From CAYVDH01 sp964450355 (lineage in GTDB: Bacteria; Bacteroidota; Bacteroidia; NS11-12g; UBA955): a DNA stretch of 28,849 nt. Position 1 is the stretch's first letter, and every line of letters begins with the position of its first letter. Of the stretch, positions 15,645 through 25,500 are shown one piece after another. The translations under genes were made by a program, and so were the position numbers. The stretch covers positions 1 through 28,849 of the forward strand of contig CAYVDH010000023.1 in the NCBI GenBank assembly GCA_964450355.1. Direction: 5' to 3'. The notes beneath the pieces are model-generated. The model had not been told where the DNA came from, ran no database searches, and was given only the letters and a program-made list of their open reading frames with translations.

Positions 15645-16719
15645 TAAAGTCATCATTTCGGGTGGTGGAACTGGTGGGCATATATTTCCAGCAATTGCTA
15701 TTGCCAATGAAATAAAAAAAAGAAATCCATTAGCAGAGATTTTATTTATTGGAGCACTAGGCCGAATGGAAATGGAAAAAGTTCCAAATGCTGGTTATAA
15801 AATCATAGGTTTGCCTATTTCTGGAATTCAAAGAAAATTAACTTTAAGCAATTTATTGGTCCCCTTTAAATTGATAAAAAGCATTTATATGGCTAAAAAA
15901 ATCATCCGAGATTTTAAGCCCGAAATAGTAGTAGGTGTAGGGGGTTATGCTTCTTCAGCTACTCTTTATGCCGCAAATGCTTTGAACATTCCTACATTGA
16001 TTCAAGAACAAAATTCATATGCGGGATTAACCAATAAATGGCTTTCAAAAAAAGTAGATATCATTTGTGTGGCGTATGAAAACATGGATACATTTTTTCC
16101 GAAAAATAAAATTAAAATCACAGGAAATCCTGTTCGTGAAGAATTGTTACACGCTCACCACATTAGCAAAGCCGAAGCAAAAAAAACTTTGGGTTTTGAT
16201 CAAGACAAATCCCTAATTTTAGTTATTGGTGGCAGCTTGGGTGCTCGCACCATTAATCAAGCCATGCAAAACAATCTTGACACACTGATAAACAACAATT
16301 GCCAATTGCTTTGGCAAACAGGTAAAAATTTTAAAGCAACTATTGATGGCAAAACAGGAATCAAAGCCTCAGAATTTATTTATGAAATGAATGTAGCCTA
16401 TGCAGCTGCAGATGTAGTCATTTCAAGGGCAGGTGCCATTTCTGTGAGTGAACTAACATTGATTGGAAAACCTACAATTCTTGTTCCATCACCAAATGTA
16501 ACAGACGATCATCAAACAAAAAACGCCATGGCATTAGTGAATCAAAATGCTTGTGTATTGGTAAATGATATGGAGGCTTCGACAATGTTAATCAGTACTG
16601 CAATCAAGTTAATTAAAGATAAAACTTGGCAAAATGAATTGTCAAAATCAATAATAAAACTATCAAAACCCAATGCCTTAAACGACATTGTAAACGAAAT
16701 AGAAACATTAAAAAAATGA
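15637..16719 (+). CDS. murG: Lipid II synthase (UDP-GlcNAc transferase MurG)
   Basis: This encodes 360 residues. MurG is a peripheral inner-membrane GT-B glycosyltransferase that adds GlcNAc from UDP-GlcNAc to lipid I. The N-terminal glycine-rich loop SGGGTGGHIFPAIAIA (8-23), the second G-loop VGVGGYASS, the GGSLGARTIN loop starting the C-terminal domain, and the GAISVSELTLIGKPTILVPSPNVTDDHQTKNA donor-site region (in part) are all typical. The length is normal. The ATG overlaps the end of ftsW by 8 nt and has an unusually strong ribosome-binding site; its stop overlaps the murC start as ATGA. Confidence 0.95.
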   Translation: MLNKVIISGGGTGGHIFPAIAIANEIKKRNPLAEILFIGALGRMEMEKVPNAGYKIIGLPISGIQRKLTLSNLLVPFKLIKSIYMAKKIIRDFKPEIVVGVGGYASSATLYAANALNIPTLIQEQNSYAGLTNKWLSKKVDIICVAYENMDTFFPKNKIKITGNPVREELLHAHHISKAEAKKTLGFDQDKSLILVIGGSLGARTINQAMQNNLDTLINNNCQLLWQTGKNFKATIDGKTGIKASEFIYEMNVAYAAADVVISRAGAISVSELTLIGKPTILVPSPNVTDDHQTKNAMALVNQNACVLVNDMEASTMLISTAIKLIKDKTWQNELSKSIIKLSKPNALNDIVNEIETLKK

Positions 16720-18086
16720 ACTTTAAACAATTAAATACGGTTTATTTTATTGGAGTTGGGGGTATTGGAATGAGTGCCATAGCTAGGTATTTTTTAAGCT
16801 TAAATAAACAAGTATATGGATACGATAAAACCCCCAATGAATTCACTTACCTACTTGAAAAAGAAGGGATGATTATCCACTACCATGAAGATATAAAATC
16901 CATTCCTGAACAAGTGTATGAAGAAGAACAGAGTTTAGTTATTTATACGCCAGCTATCCCTTCAAATCACGCTGAATTAGTGCATTTAAAATCTAAAAAC
17001 ATCAGAGTATATAAAAGAGCTGAAATATTAGGTTTAATTTCTAAAAACACATACACCATTGCAGTTGCAGGCACGCATGGCAAAACCACCACCAGCTGTT
17101 TAATAGCTCATTTATTGCATAGCAATGGCATTAATTTTACTGGTTTTTTGGGTGGCATTAGCAGCAATTATCAATCTAATTTTATTGAATATAAAAAGGG
17201 TAAAGAATTGTTTGATATGCCTATTTCTGTAGTAGAAGCAGATGAATACGACCGCTCATTTTTACAATTATCACCCAATGTATCCATTATAACTTCTACA
17301 GATGCTGATCATTTAGATATTTATGGAGAAGCTGAAAAAGTAAAATCTTCTTTTCAATCGTTTGTAGAATGTTTATTGCCCAATGGTCATGCCATCATAA
17401 AACAAGGGCTGGATTTAACCTGTCCATACAATTTAATAACGTATGGATATCAAAACAATAGTGGAGCTTCATATCAGAATGTCAACATAGTTGACCATAA
17501 ATTTAATTTCGAATTTTCATACCTTCATCATGCAATGAATTTAAAAATGGGCTTGCCTGGTTTGCACAATGTAGAAAACGCAACGGCAGCTATAGTTGTA
17601 GCACTTTTGCTTGGCATTGAACCACAAGGCATAATGAATGCAATTGAAACATTTAAAGGCGTGAAACGAAGATTTGATTACATTGTAAACAACGAAAAAG
17701 GAATTTACATTGATGATTATGCGCACCATCCTACTGAATTAACAGCATGCATTAATTCAGTAAAAATGATGTACCCTAATAAAAAAATAACTGGCATTTT
17801 TCAACCGCATTTATTTTCAAGAACCAGAGACTTTGCTGATGACTTTGCCGAATCATTAAATTTATTGGATGAGTGTTGGCTTTTAGATATTTATCCTGCA
17901 AGAGAATTGCCTATCGAAGGAATAACATCTGAATATTTAGCCTTAAAAATGAATAGCAATGTGTGTTTAACTACTAACACGGAAATATTAAAAAAATTAA
18001 AAGAAAACAAACCAGAAGTTTTACTAACTTTAGGTGCTGGCGATATTGATAAATTAATACAACCTATCAAAGATTTGTATGCATAA
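16716..18086 (+). CDS. murC: UDP-MurNAc:L-alanine ligase
   Basis: This encodes 456 residues. MurC makes UDP-MurNAc-L-Ala, the first peptide step of the wall precursor, in the cytoplasm with ATP. The N-terminal VYFIGVGGIGMSAIA loop binds the nucleotide sugar, the P-loop is AGTHGKTTTS (Lys123; the THGK form distinguishes MurC/Mpl from other Mur ligases), and VVEADEYDRSFL and DDYAHHPTEL are conserved MurC blocks. The length fits MurC; a free-standing Mpl is possible in principle, but the dcw position and the family start argue for MurC. It overlaps murG by 4 nt and ftsQ by 8 nt. Confidence 0.95.
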   Translation: MNFKQLNTVYFIGVGGIGMSAIARYFLSLNKQVYGYDKTPNEFTYLLEKEGMIIHYHEDIKSIPEQVYEEEQSLVIYTPAIPSNHAELVHLKSKNIRVYKRAEILGLISKNTYTIAVAGTHGKTTTSCLIAHLLHSNGINFTGFLGGISSNYQSNFIEYKKGKELFDMPISVVEADEYDRSFLQLSPNVSIITSTDADHLDIYGEAEKVKSSFQSFVECLLPNGHAIIKQGLDLTCPYNLITYGYQNNSGASYQNVNIVDHKFNFEFSYLHHAMNLKMGLPGLHNVENATAAIVVALLLGIEPQGIMNAIETFKGVKRRFDYIVNNEKGIYIDDYAHHPTELTACINSVKMMYPNKKITGIFQPHLFSRTRDFADDFAESLNLLDECWLLDIYPARELPIEGITSEYLALKMNSNVCLTTNTEILKKLKENKPEVLLTLGAGDIDKLIQPIKDLYA

Positions 18087-18900
18087 AATTGCTCAATTCA
18101 TATTATCAAATTCACTTTGGAACAAAATGCTTTGGGCATTCATCATTTTGTTTACAGTGATTGCCTTGTGGATGGTCAATGTGAAAGAAAAAAATTTGCG
18201 CATTAAATCAGTAAAAATAAACATCGAACCAAAAGAAGAACTGAATTTTTTAGACAGTACATCACTGATTGAATTAATAAAAAACAATGTAGAAAACGAG
18301 CAAATTATTGGTGCAAAATTAGAATCAGTAAAACCAGATGTCATAGAAAACATGTTAGAGGAAAATCCATTTGTAGAAAAAGCAGATATTTTTGTTGACT
18401 TAGGTGGTGTTATGAACATTAAAATTTTACAAAGAACACCAGTGCTTAGAATTTTTAATCAATATGGACAAACCTACTATGTAGCAAAAAATGGATTTAA
18501 AATGCCAGTAAATAATCAATACACCGCAAGGGTTATCACTGCTAATGGAAAAATAGCTGAAACCCTTGTTGACAGTGCATTTACCAAAAGTAAAACAAGT
18601 ATCGACTTATTAAAAATTGCAAACTATTGTCACAACGATTTGTTCTGGAGAGCACAAATTGAACAATTGTATGTAGATAATTTTAAAGACATTTTGTTGA
18701 TTCCTAAAGTAGGAAATCATACTATTGTAGTTGGTACTGCCGAAAACATAGAAAAAAAAATGGAAAAATTAAAAACGTTTTACTACGAAGGATTAAATCA
18801 AATCGGTTGGAACCAATACAAAACTATAAACTTGAAATACGAAAATCAAATAGTAGCAGAAAAAACAAATTATAACACAACAGATACAACAAAATACTAA
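18079..18900 (+). CDS. ftsQ: Divisome protein FtsQ
   Basis: This encodes 273 residues with a short cytoplasmic tail, one transmembrane helix (about 18-34, MLWAFIILFTVIALWMV) and a periplasmic part. A POTRA-like start is expected after the helix (RIKSVKINIEP onward, about residues 40-115), followed by the FtsQ beta domain. FtsQ scaffolds FtsL and the later divisome proteins. Sequence conservation is low, so the call leans on topology, length and its place between murC and ftsA. The C-terminus is polar (AEKTNYNTTDTTKY). Only one base separates its stop from the ftsA ATG. Confidence 0.88.
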   Translation: MHKIAQFILSNSLWNKMLWAFIILFTVIALWMVNVKEKNLRIKSVKINIEPKEELNFLDSTSLIELIKNNVENEQIIGAKLESVKPDVIENMLEENPFVEKADIFVDLGGVMNIKILQRTPVLRIFNQYGQTYYVAKNGFKMPVNNQYTARVITANGKIAETLVDSAFTKSKTSIDLLKIANYCHNDLFWRAQIEQLYVDNFKDILLIPKVGNHTIVVGTAENIEKKMEKLKTFYYEGLNQIGWNQYKTINLKYENQIVAEKTNYNTTDTTKY

Positions 18901-18901
18901 T

Positions 18902-20194
18902 ATGTCAAATAAATTAATAGTAGGCTTAGACATCGGGACCACAAAGGTGTGTGCAATCGTAGGACAAAAAAACGAAAATGGAAAAATCAATATTCTTGGT
19001 GTTGGTTCTGAACCTTCACTTGGAGGAGTTATGAGGGGCGAGGTAACCAATATTTCTAAAACTGTAGAAGCTATTAAAGGTGCAGTAGCTAAAGCCAGTA
19101 AAATTTCGAATGTTGAAATCAATTCGGTTTTAGTAGGTATAGCTGGAGAGCACATTAAAAGTTTTCAGCAAACAGGTGTTAGAATCAGAGAAAATGCTGA
19201 ATCGGAAATCACCAAAAATGAATTGATAGAAATGAACAAAGAGCAATACAGAATTGCTGTTGATCCAGGTTCAAAAATTTTACATGCATTGCCTCAAGAA
19301 TACACCATTGATTCGCGTTTCAATACCAAAGAACCTGAAGGAATGCCCGGCACAAAATTGGAATGCAAATACCACATTGTTACAGGCAGATTAAGCGCTG
19401 CTCGAACCATTGTTAAATGCGTAGAAAATGCTGGACTAACAGCTAGTGAAGTGATTGTAGAACCTATTGCTTCTTCCAAAGCAGTTCTCAGTGACGAAGA
19501 ATTACAATCAGGAATTGCAATTTTAGATATTGGTGGTGGAACTACTGATTTAGCCATTTTTTACGATGGAAAAATAAGACACACTGCTGTCATCCCTTTT
19601 GGTGGAGAAATCATTACATCTGATATTGCAGAAGCATTTGGTATATTACCAAAACAAGCAGAAGCTATAAAAGTAAGACATGGCCACGCTTTAGTTGAAG
19701 GAACACGCTCAAATGAAGTGGTCATAGTACCTGGTATTAACGACAGGAAACCTAAACAAATCATGGTGCGCAATTTGGCTCATGTCATTCATGCTCGTAT
19801 CAAAGAAATCATTGAATTAGTAAATGAAGAAATTGAAATGTCTGGCTTTAAAAACAAATTGAGTTTAGGAATAGTTCTTACTGGTGGTGGTGCTCAACTT
19901 AAAGATTTAAGCCACTTGGTAGAGTACATTACACATTGTGAAGTAAAAATTGGATTGCCTGATCCTCACCTTGGAAAAGGATTGGTAGAAGAAGTGAGGA
20001 GTCCTATGTATGCAACCTGTATAGGGTTAGTTCTAAAAGGATTTGAAGACTTAGAAAACCAAGAAATGGAATCTCAACCAAACAATAAAAAACAAAAAGA
20101 ATCTAAAACATCAAAAGGTGGATTTAAAACCTTTTATGGAGGTATCATAGATTGGCTTAAAGATGGTCAATCGATAGATGATTATAAATATTAA
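18902..20194 (+). CDS. ftsA: Cell division protein FtsA
   Basis: This encodes 430 residues. FtsA is an actin-like ATPase that tethers FtsZ to the inner membrane. Phosphate-1 motif GLDIGTTKVCAIVG starts at residue 8, phosphate-2 is DIGGGTTD (209-216), and the late VLTGGGAQLKDL is the adenosine motif. The 1C subdomain region typical of FtsA lies between the first two (around EINSVLVGIAGEHIKSF). After a Lys and Asn-rich linker, the C-terminus FKTFYGGIIDWLKDG looks like the amphipathic membrane-targeting helix. It is followed 22 nt later by ftsZ. Confidence 0.96.
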   Translation: MSNKLIVGLDIGTTKVCAIVGQKNENGKINILGVGSEPSLGGVMRGEVTNISKTVEAIKGAVAKASKISNVEINSVLVGIAGEHIKSFQQTGVRIRENAESEITKNELIEMNKEQYRIAVDPGSKILHALPQEYTIDSRFNTKEPEGMPGTKLECKYHIVTGRLSAARTIVKCVENAGLTASEVIVEPIASSKAVLSDEELQSGIAILDIGGGTTDLAIFYDGKIRHTAVIPFGGEIITSDIAEAFGILPKQAEAIKVRHGHALVEGTRSNEVVIVPGINDRKPKQIMVRNLAHVIHARIKEIIELVNEEIEMSGFKNKLSLGIVLTGGGAQLKDLSHLVEYITHCEVKIGLPDPHLGKGLVEEVRSPMYATCIGLVLKGFEDLENQEMESQPNNKKQKESKTSKGGFKTFYGGIIDWLKDGQSIDDYKY

Positions 20195-20216
20195 TAAATT
20201 TTAAAACCCAGTAGAA

Positions 20217-21527
20217 ATGAATTATTTTAAAGTAGAATTGCCCAAAGAAAAATCGTCCATTATTAAAGTAATGGGTGTTGGTGGTGGCGGTAGCAATGCA
20301 GTCAATTACATGCATCAGCGCGGTATCATTGGTGTTGATTTTTTTCTTTGCAATACCGATGCTCAACATTTAGAAAAAAGCTTAATTCAAAACAAAATAC
20401 AACTAGGAAGCAACCTCACCGAAGGATTAGGTGCTGGAGGAGATCCAGAATTTGGCAAACGATGTGCCTTAGAGAGTTTAGATAAAATAGAAGAAGCTCT
20501 TAAACACAACACAAAAATGCTGTTTATTACCGCTGGTATGGGCGGTGGAACAGGAACTGGTGCAGCTCCAGTCATTGCACAAAAAGCAAGACAAATGGGA
20601 ATATTAACCGTGGGCATTGTTACTCGCCCATTTGTTAACGAAGGCCCTCACAAATCCGAAAGAGCTGATAAGGGAATTGCTGATTTAAAACCACATGTAG
20701 ATGCTTTATTGGTAATTAGCAACGAGAGAATTTTACAAATGTTCTCCAACTTAAGGTACCGCGAAGCATTGGGAAAAGCCGATGATATTTTATTTACTGC
20801 TGCACGTGGAATAGCTGAAATTATCACTGTAGAAGGTTACATGAACGTGGATTTTAGAGATGTTAAAACTGCTTTAGAAAACAGTGGAAGAGCCATCATG
20901 GGAACAGGTATTGCTATAGGTGACGACAGAGCGATTAACGCTGCACAACAAGCCTTGGATTCTCCTTTGTTAGATGAAAACAGCATCGAAGGAGCAAAAC
21001 ACATTTTGGTAAACATTAGTTTTGGCGAAGAAGAACCTTATACAAATGAAATAGATATCATCACTGGATTCTTCCAACAACAAGCTGGTCAAAATGCCAA
21101 TTTAAAATTTGGATTAACCCAAAATGACGCCTTTACGAAAGAACTTGCAATCACTGTTGTAGCAACGGGTTTCGACAACAAATCTAACGACAGCAAATCC
21201 AATTCAACGGTTGCTGATCAAGACGATGAAGATGTTATCACCATTAATTTTGATGAACTTGAACCAATAACTTTGTCCGTTCAAACTGAGGAGCCCAAAA
21301 TAGAAGCACCAGTGTTTACAAAACCTCAAGTTGAAAAACCTGTGATGCCTAAACAAGTAAATAGCTCTGATATGAATGTTCCTGCTTATTTAAGACAACG
21401 TGTTGTATTTGATGAAATGCAAGAGGGAGTTGAATTATCCAAAGTGTTTTTAGACGAAGAAAAAGAAAACAAAGGCCCTCGTTTTAAAGATGGAGGAAAC
21501 AAATATTTGCATGACAATGTAGATTAA
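20217..21527 (+). CDS. ftsZ: Cell division GTPase FtsZ
   Basis: This encodes 436 residues. FtsZ is a tubulin-like GTPase that forms the Z ring. The G-box GGGTGTGAAP lies at 109-118, and the T7 catalytic loop NVDFRD (Asn210, Asp212, Asp215) is intact. The globular core ends near residue 320. A variable linker rich in Asp, Ser and Pro leads to a conserved peptide DMNVPAYLRQRVVF (385-398), the likely FtsA-binding tail, then a further charged stretch ending LHDNVD, a C-terminus I associate with Bacteroidota FtsZ. The core begins with almost no N-terminal extension. The stop shares one base with the next ATG (TAATG), so the following beta-barrel gene is coupled to it. Confidence 0.97.
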   Translation: MNYFKVELPKEKSSIIKVMGVGGGGSNAVNYMHQRGIIGVDFFLCNTDAQHLEKSLIQNKIQLGSNLTEGLGAGGDPEFGKRCALESLDKIEEALKHNTKMLFITAGMGGGTGTGAAPVIAQKARQMGILTVGIVTRPFVNEGPHKSERADKGIADLKPHVDALLVISNERILQMFSNLRYREALGKADDILFTAARGIAEIITVEGYMNVDFRDVKTALENSGRAIMGTGIAIGDDRAINAAQQALDSPLLDENSIEGAKHILVNISFGEEEPYTNEIDIITGFFQQQAGQNANLKFGLTQNDAFTKELAITVVATGFDNKSNDSKSNSTVADQDDEDVITINFDELEPITLSVQTEEPKIEAPVFTKPQVEKPVMPKQVNSSDMNVPAYLRQRVVFDEMQEGVELSKVFLDEEKENKGPRFKDGGNKYLHDNVD

Positions 21528-22345
21528 TGAAAAAAGTAACATTCTTTGTTTTTTTGTTATTTCAATTTTCACTGCATTCCCAAGAATTAAAACACAAAGG
21601 TTCTTTTTATTTTTATTGGGGCTACAACCGCGAATTTTATAGCAAATCAGACATCCGATTTACAGGCAAAGAATATGACTTTACATTGCAAAATGTACAT
21701 GCAAATGATAGACAATCCAAGTTGGATGCTGACCCTTATCTTCATTTAAATCAGTTAACCATTCCACAATACAATTACAGACTAGGGTATTTTATCAACA
21801 ACAAATATTCCATTTCAATGGGTTTTGATCACATGAAATACGTAATGAATCAATACCAAACAGTGAAAATCAATGGATACATCAACGGAACATCTACACA
21901 ATACGATAGAATTTACAGCGGTGAAAACATTGAATTAGTCCCCGAATTTTTAGAATTCGAACACACAGACGGATTGAATTACATCAACGTTGAATTGAAT
22001 AGAAATGAGAAAATTCTTGTACATAAAAAAGGCATTACACTTAATATCATGATGGGTGCATCTACTGGCATCATATACCCTAGAACAAGAGTAGTGTTAT
22101 TAAACAAGTCATTGCATGACCAATGGCATATTTCAGGTTATGGTGCCACAATTCATACTGGTATTAATATTGAGATTTTAAAACATTTTTTTGTACAGGA
22201 TCAAATAAAAGTGGGATACATCAATATGCCAAGTATAGTGACTACTTATTTTAAACAGGACCGTGCAAAACAACAATTTAGTTTTCTGCAAAACAATGTG
22301 GTATTAGGCTACCGATTCAGAATTGGCAAAACTGAAAGTAACTAG
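21527..22345 (+). CDS. Outer-membrane beta-barrel protein coupled to ftsZ
   Basis: This encodes 272 residues. Residues 1-18 are a Sec signal peptide (MKKVTFFVFLLFQFSLHS, cleavage before QE). The mature part consists of strand-like alternating segments with many Tyr and Phe residues: FYFYWGYNREFY, then YRLGYFINNKYSISMGFDHM and, at the end, VLGYRFRIGK with an aromatic and basic C-terminal strand. It resembles uncharacterised conserved Bacteroidota outer-membrane proteins; I cannot name a family with confidence. Its start overlaps the ftsZ stop by one base, so it is the last gene of the dcw transcript. A role linking division with the outer membrane is tempting but unproven; simple co-transcription is the minimal reading. 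Confidence 0.8.
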   Translation: MKKVTFFVFLLFQFSLHSQELKHKGSFYFYWGYNREFYSKSDIRFTGKEYDFTLQNVHANDRQSKLDADPYLHLNQLTIPQYNYRLGYFINNKYSISMGFDHMKYVMNQYQTVKINGYINGTSTQYDRIYSGENIELVPEFLEFEHTDGLNYINVELNRNEKILVHKKGITLNIMMGASTGIIYPRTRVVLLNKSLHDQWHISGYGATIHTGINIEILKHFFVQDQIKVGYINMPSIVTTYFKQDRAKQQFSFLQNNVVLGYRFRIGKTESN

Positions 22346-22360
22346 CAATAAATTGTATTT

Positions 22361-22398
22361 TATATTTGAATTCAAATTGAATTGAACCTTTATAAGGT
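22361..22398. promoter_or_regulatory. Two palindromes with an embedded -7 match upstream of secA
   Basis: ATTTGAATTCAAAT (22364-22377) is a perfect 14-bp palindrome and overlaps an exact -7 match TATATTTG (22361-22368). ACCTT-TAT-AAGGT (22386-22398) follows 8 nt later. Neither is followed by a T-run, so they are not convincing terminators. They could be operator sites or weak hairpins at the end of the dcw transcript. Confidence 0.3.
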
Positions 22399-22482
22399 AC
22401 AATAAAGACAAAACGTCCTCATTTGACCTAAATTGTCATGTATTTATGTGTTTTAAGTCCGATGATTATTTAAGGCACATCT

Positions 22483-22512
22483 TTTGAAACACTTAAAAAA
22501 ATAATATCTTTG
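22483..22512 (+). promoter_or_regulatory. secA promoter (TTTG-N18-TATCTTTG)
   Basis: The -33 box TTTG (22483-22486) and -7 box TATCTTTG (22505-22512) both match the Bacteroidota consensus exactly, with 18 nt between them (usual 19). The -7 box ends 6 nt before the secA ATG, so transcription should start at or next to the start codon. Confidence 0.75.
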
Positions 22513-22518
22513 CATTTT

Positions 22519-25500
22519 ATGTTAAACAGTATCTTTAAAAGCGTCTCTAAATTATTTGGCGGGAGCAAAAGCGAAAGGGATGTCAATGAAATTAGACCCT
22601 TAGTTGATAGCATCAATCAATTTTTTAATCAATACAACACTCTTTCTAACGATGAGTTGAGAAATAAAACAAACGAATTCATTTCAAAGATTCAAAAAGA
22701 TTGCGAGTCAATAAGCAATTCAATAGATGAATTAAAAAACAAAATCAATGACCTTGATTCACTAGACATTCATTTAAAAGACGAATATTTCAATAAAATT
22801 GATTCACTAGAACTAGAAAAAAATCAAGCCATTGAAAAATCATTAATGGACATTTTACCTCAAGCATTTGCTGTTGTAAAACAAACTGCTAAGAGATTTG
22901 CTGAAAACCCTACCATCATAGCAAAAGCTACAGAATTGGATAAATTATTATCTCAAAAAAAGAAAAATATCCGTATCGATGGAGACAATGTCATTTACGA
23001 CAATGAATGGCTTGCTGCTGGCGGATTAGTAAAATGGAACATGGTTCACTACGATGTACAGTTGATTGGAGGTATGGTATTGCACCAAGGTAAAATTGCG
23101 GAGATGGGAACTGGAGAAGGTAAAACTTTGGTATCTACCCTGCCAGCATATCTCAATGCTCTTGCTAAAAGAGGCGTACATATTGTAACTGTAAACGATT
23201 ATTTAGCAAAAAGGGACTGCGAATGGAATGGTCCATTATTCGAATTCCTTGGCTTAACTGTTGATTGTATAGACATGCACCGTCCTAACAGTGAAGAAAG
23301 AAGAAAAGCCTATTTAGCTGATATTACTTATGGAACAAACAACGAATTTGGCTTTGATTACCTGAGAGACAACATGTGTCACCGACCAGAAGAAATGGTG
23401 CAACGTAAACACCACTTTGCAATGGTAGATGAGGTGGATTCTGTGTTGATAGACGATGCAAGAACACCTTTGATCATCTCAGGCCCTGTGCCTAAAGGTG
23501 ATGTACAAGAATATTCTGCTCTTAAACCAAGAATAGAAAGATTAGTAGAAGCTCAGAAAAAAGCAGTAAACACTTTTTTGAATGATGCCAAAAAACAAAT
23601 TGAGGCAGGAAATACAGGTGAAAAAGAAGGTGAAGGTGGATTGGCTTTACTAAGAGCTCATAGGGGTTTGCCTAAAAACAAAGCCATCATTAAATTTTTA
23701 GGTGAACAAGGCATGAAAGCTCTTTTACTAAAAACAGAGAACTACTATTTACAAGATCAACAAAGGGAAATGCCAAAAGCTGATGCTGAATTGTATTTTG
23801 TCATTGACGAAAAAAACAACCAAGTAGAGCTAACAGACAAAGGCATTGAAATGATTACTCAATCTGGAGAAGAAAAAGATTTCTTCATTATACCAGATGT
23901 AGGAAGTGAAATTGCTGAAATAGAAAAATCTAACAAAGACAAAAATGAAAAAGCTGCATTGAAGGAAGAGTTAATGAGAAACTTTGCCATCAAATCAGAA
24001 AGAATTCATTCAATCAACCAATTGCTAAAGGCTTATACTTTGTTCGAAAAAGATGTGGAATACATCATTCAAGAAGGTAAAGTTAAAATTGTAGATGAGC
24101 AAACTGGCCGTGTGTTAGATGGCAGAAGGTATTCTGATGGATTACACCAAGCTATAGAAGCCAAAGAAAACGTGAAAGTAGAGGCTGCAACTCAAACATT
24201 TGCTACCATTACCCTACAAAATTATTTCAGAATGTACCACAAACTGTGCGGTATGACTGGTACTGCTGAAACAGAAGCTGGTGAGTTTTGGGAAATATAC
24301 AAATTGGATGTGGTAGTGATACCTACCAATAAACCTGTTCAAAGAAAGGACATGGATGATTTGATATACAAAACAAAACGCGAAAAATACAATGCTGTAA
24401 TCGATGAAATAGGAAAATTAACCTCACAAGGTCGTCCAGTTTTGGTTGGAACAACCTCAGTAGAAATTTCCGAAACTCTATCGCGTATGTTAAAAATGCG
24501 CAACATCAAACACAATGTTTTGAACGCTAAACAACACCAACGCGAAGCTGAAATTGTAGCAGAAGCTGGTTTACCATCGGCTGTTACCATTGCTACCAAC
24601 ATGGCAGGTAGAGGTACTGACATCAAGATAAACGATGAAGTAAAAAATGCAGGTGGATTAGCTATCATAGGAACTGAAAGACACGATTCAAGACGTGTTG
24701 ACAGGCAGTTAAGAGGACGTTCAGGAAGACAAGGAGATCCAGGTTCATCTTTGTTTTACGTATCGTTAGAAGATGATTTAATGAGAAAATTTGGAAGTGA
24801 TAGAGCTTCTAAACTCATGGATAAATTTGGATACAAAGAAGGAGAAGTGATACAACACTCCATCATGAGCAAAACGATAGAAAGAAGTCAAAAGAAAGTG
24901 GAACAAAACAATTTTGGCATGAGAAAACGTTTGCTTGAATACGATGATGTGATGAACAAACAAAGAACTGTCATTTACAAACGCAGAAGAAATGCTCTGT
25001 TTGGTGACCGATTAGCTCTTGATTTACAAAACATGTTGTTGGATTGGTGTGACGAAAAAATTAGCAATGCCAAAAGCCAAGATGATTTCGATGGACTAAA
25101 ACTTGACCTAGCTGTTGCATTTGCTACCGAATTGCCATTTGATTACGAACAATTTAAATCCAATAAAACTGAAGATTTAGCCGACACTTTATTTGATTCA
25201 CTTCAAGCTGCCTATCAAGAACGTCAAAAATTATTGATAGATACTGCCTTGCCAGTACTTAAAAATTTATTCCAAAGAGAAGGCTCTAAAGTCGGTTTTG
25301 TGATGATTCCATTTACAGATGGCTTAAAAGAATTTGGAATTCCTGTGGAACTTGAAAAAACCATCAGAACCGAAGGCAAAGAATTGACCTTAGAATACGA
25401 AAAAAACATCTGTCTTGAAACCATTGACGATGAATGGAAAGACCATTTAAGAGAATTGGATGAATTAAAACAATCGGCAAACAATGCAGTATTTGAACAA

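Noticed and set aside
22510..22518. secA start at TTG 22510
   Set aside because: This TTG is the last part of the -7 box TATCTTTG; the ATG at 22519 gives the expected N-terminus.
22346..22518. SecM-like arrest peptide or leader ORF regulating secA
   Set aside because: The 173-nt gap holds no short ORF with a signal peptide, and the promoter points to direct initiation at the secA ATG.
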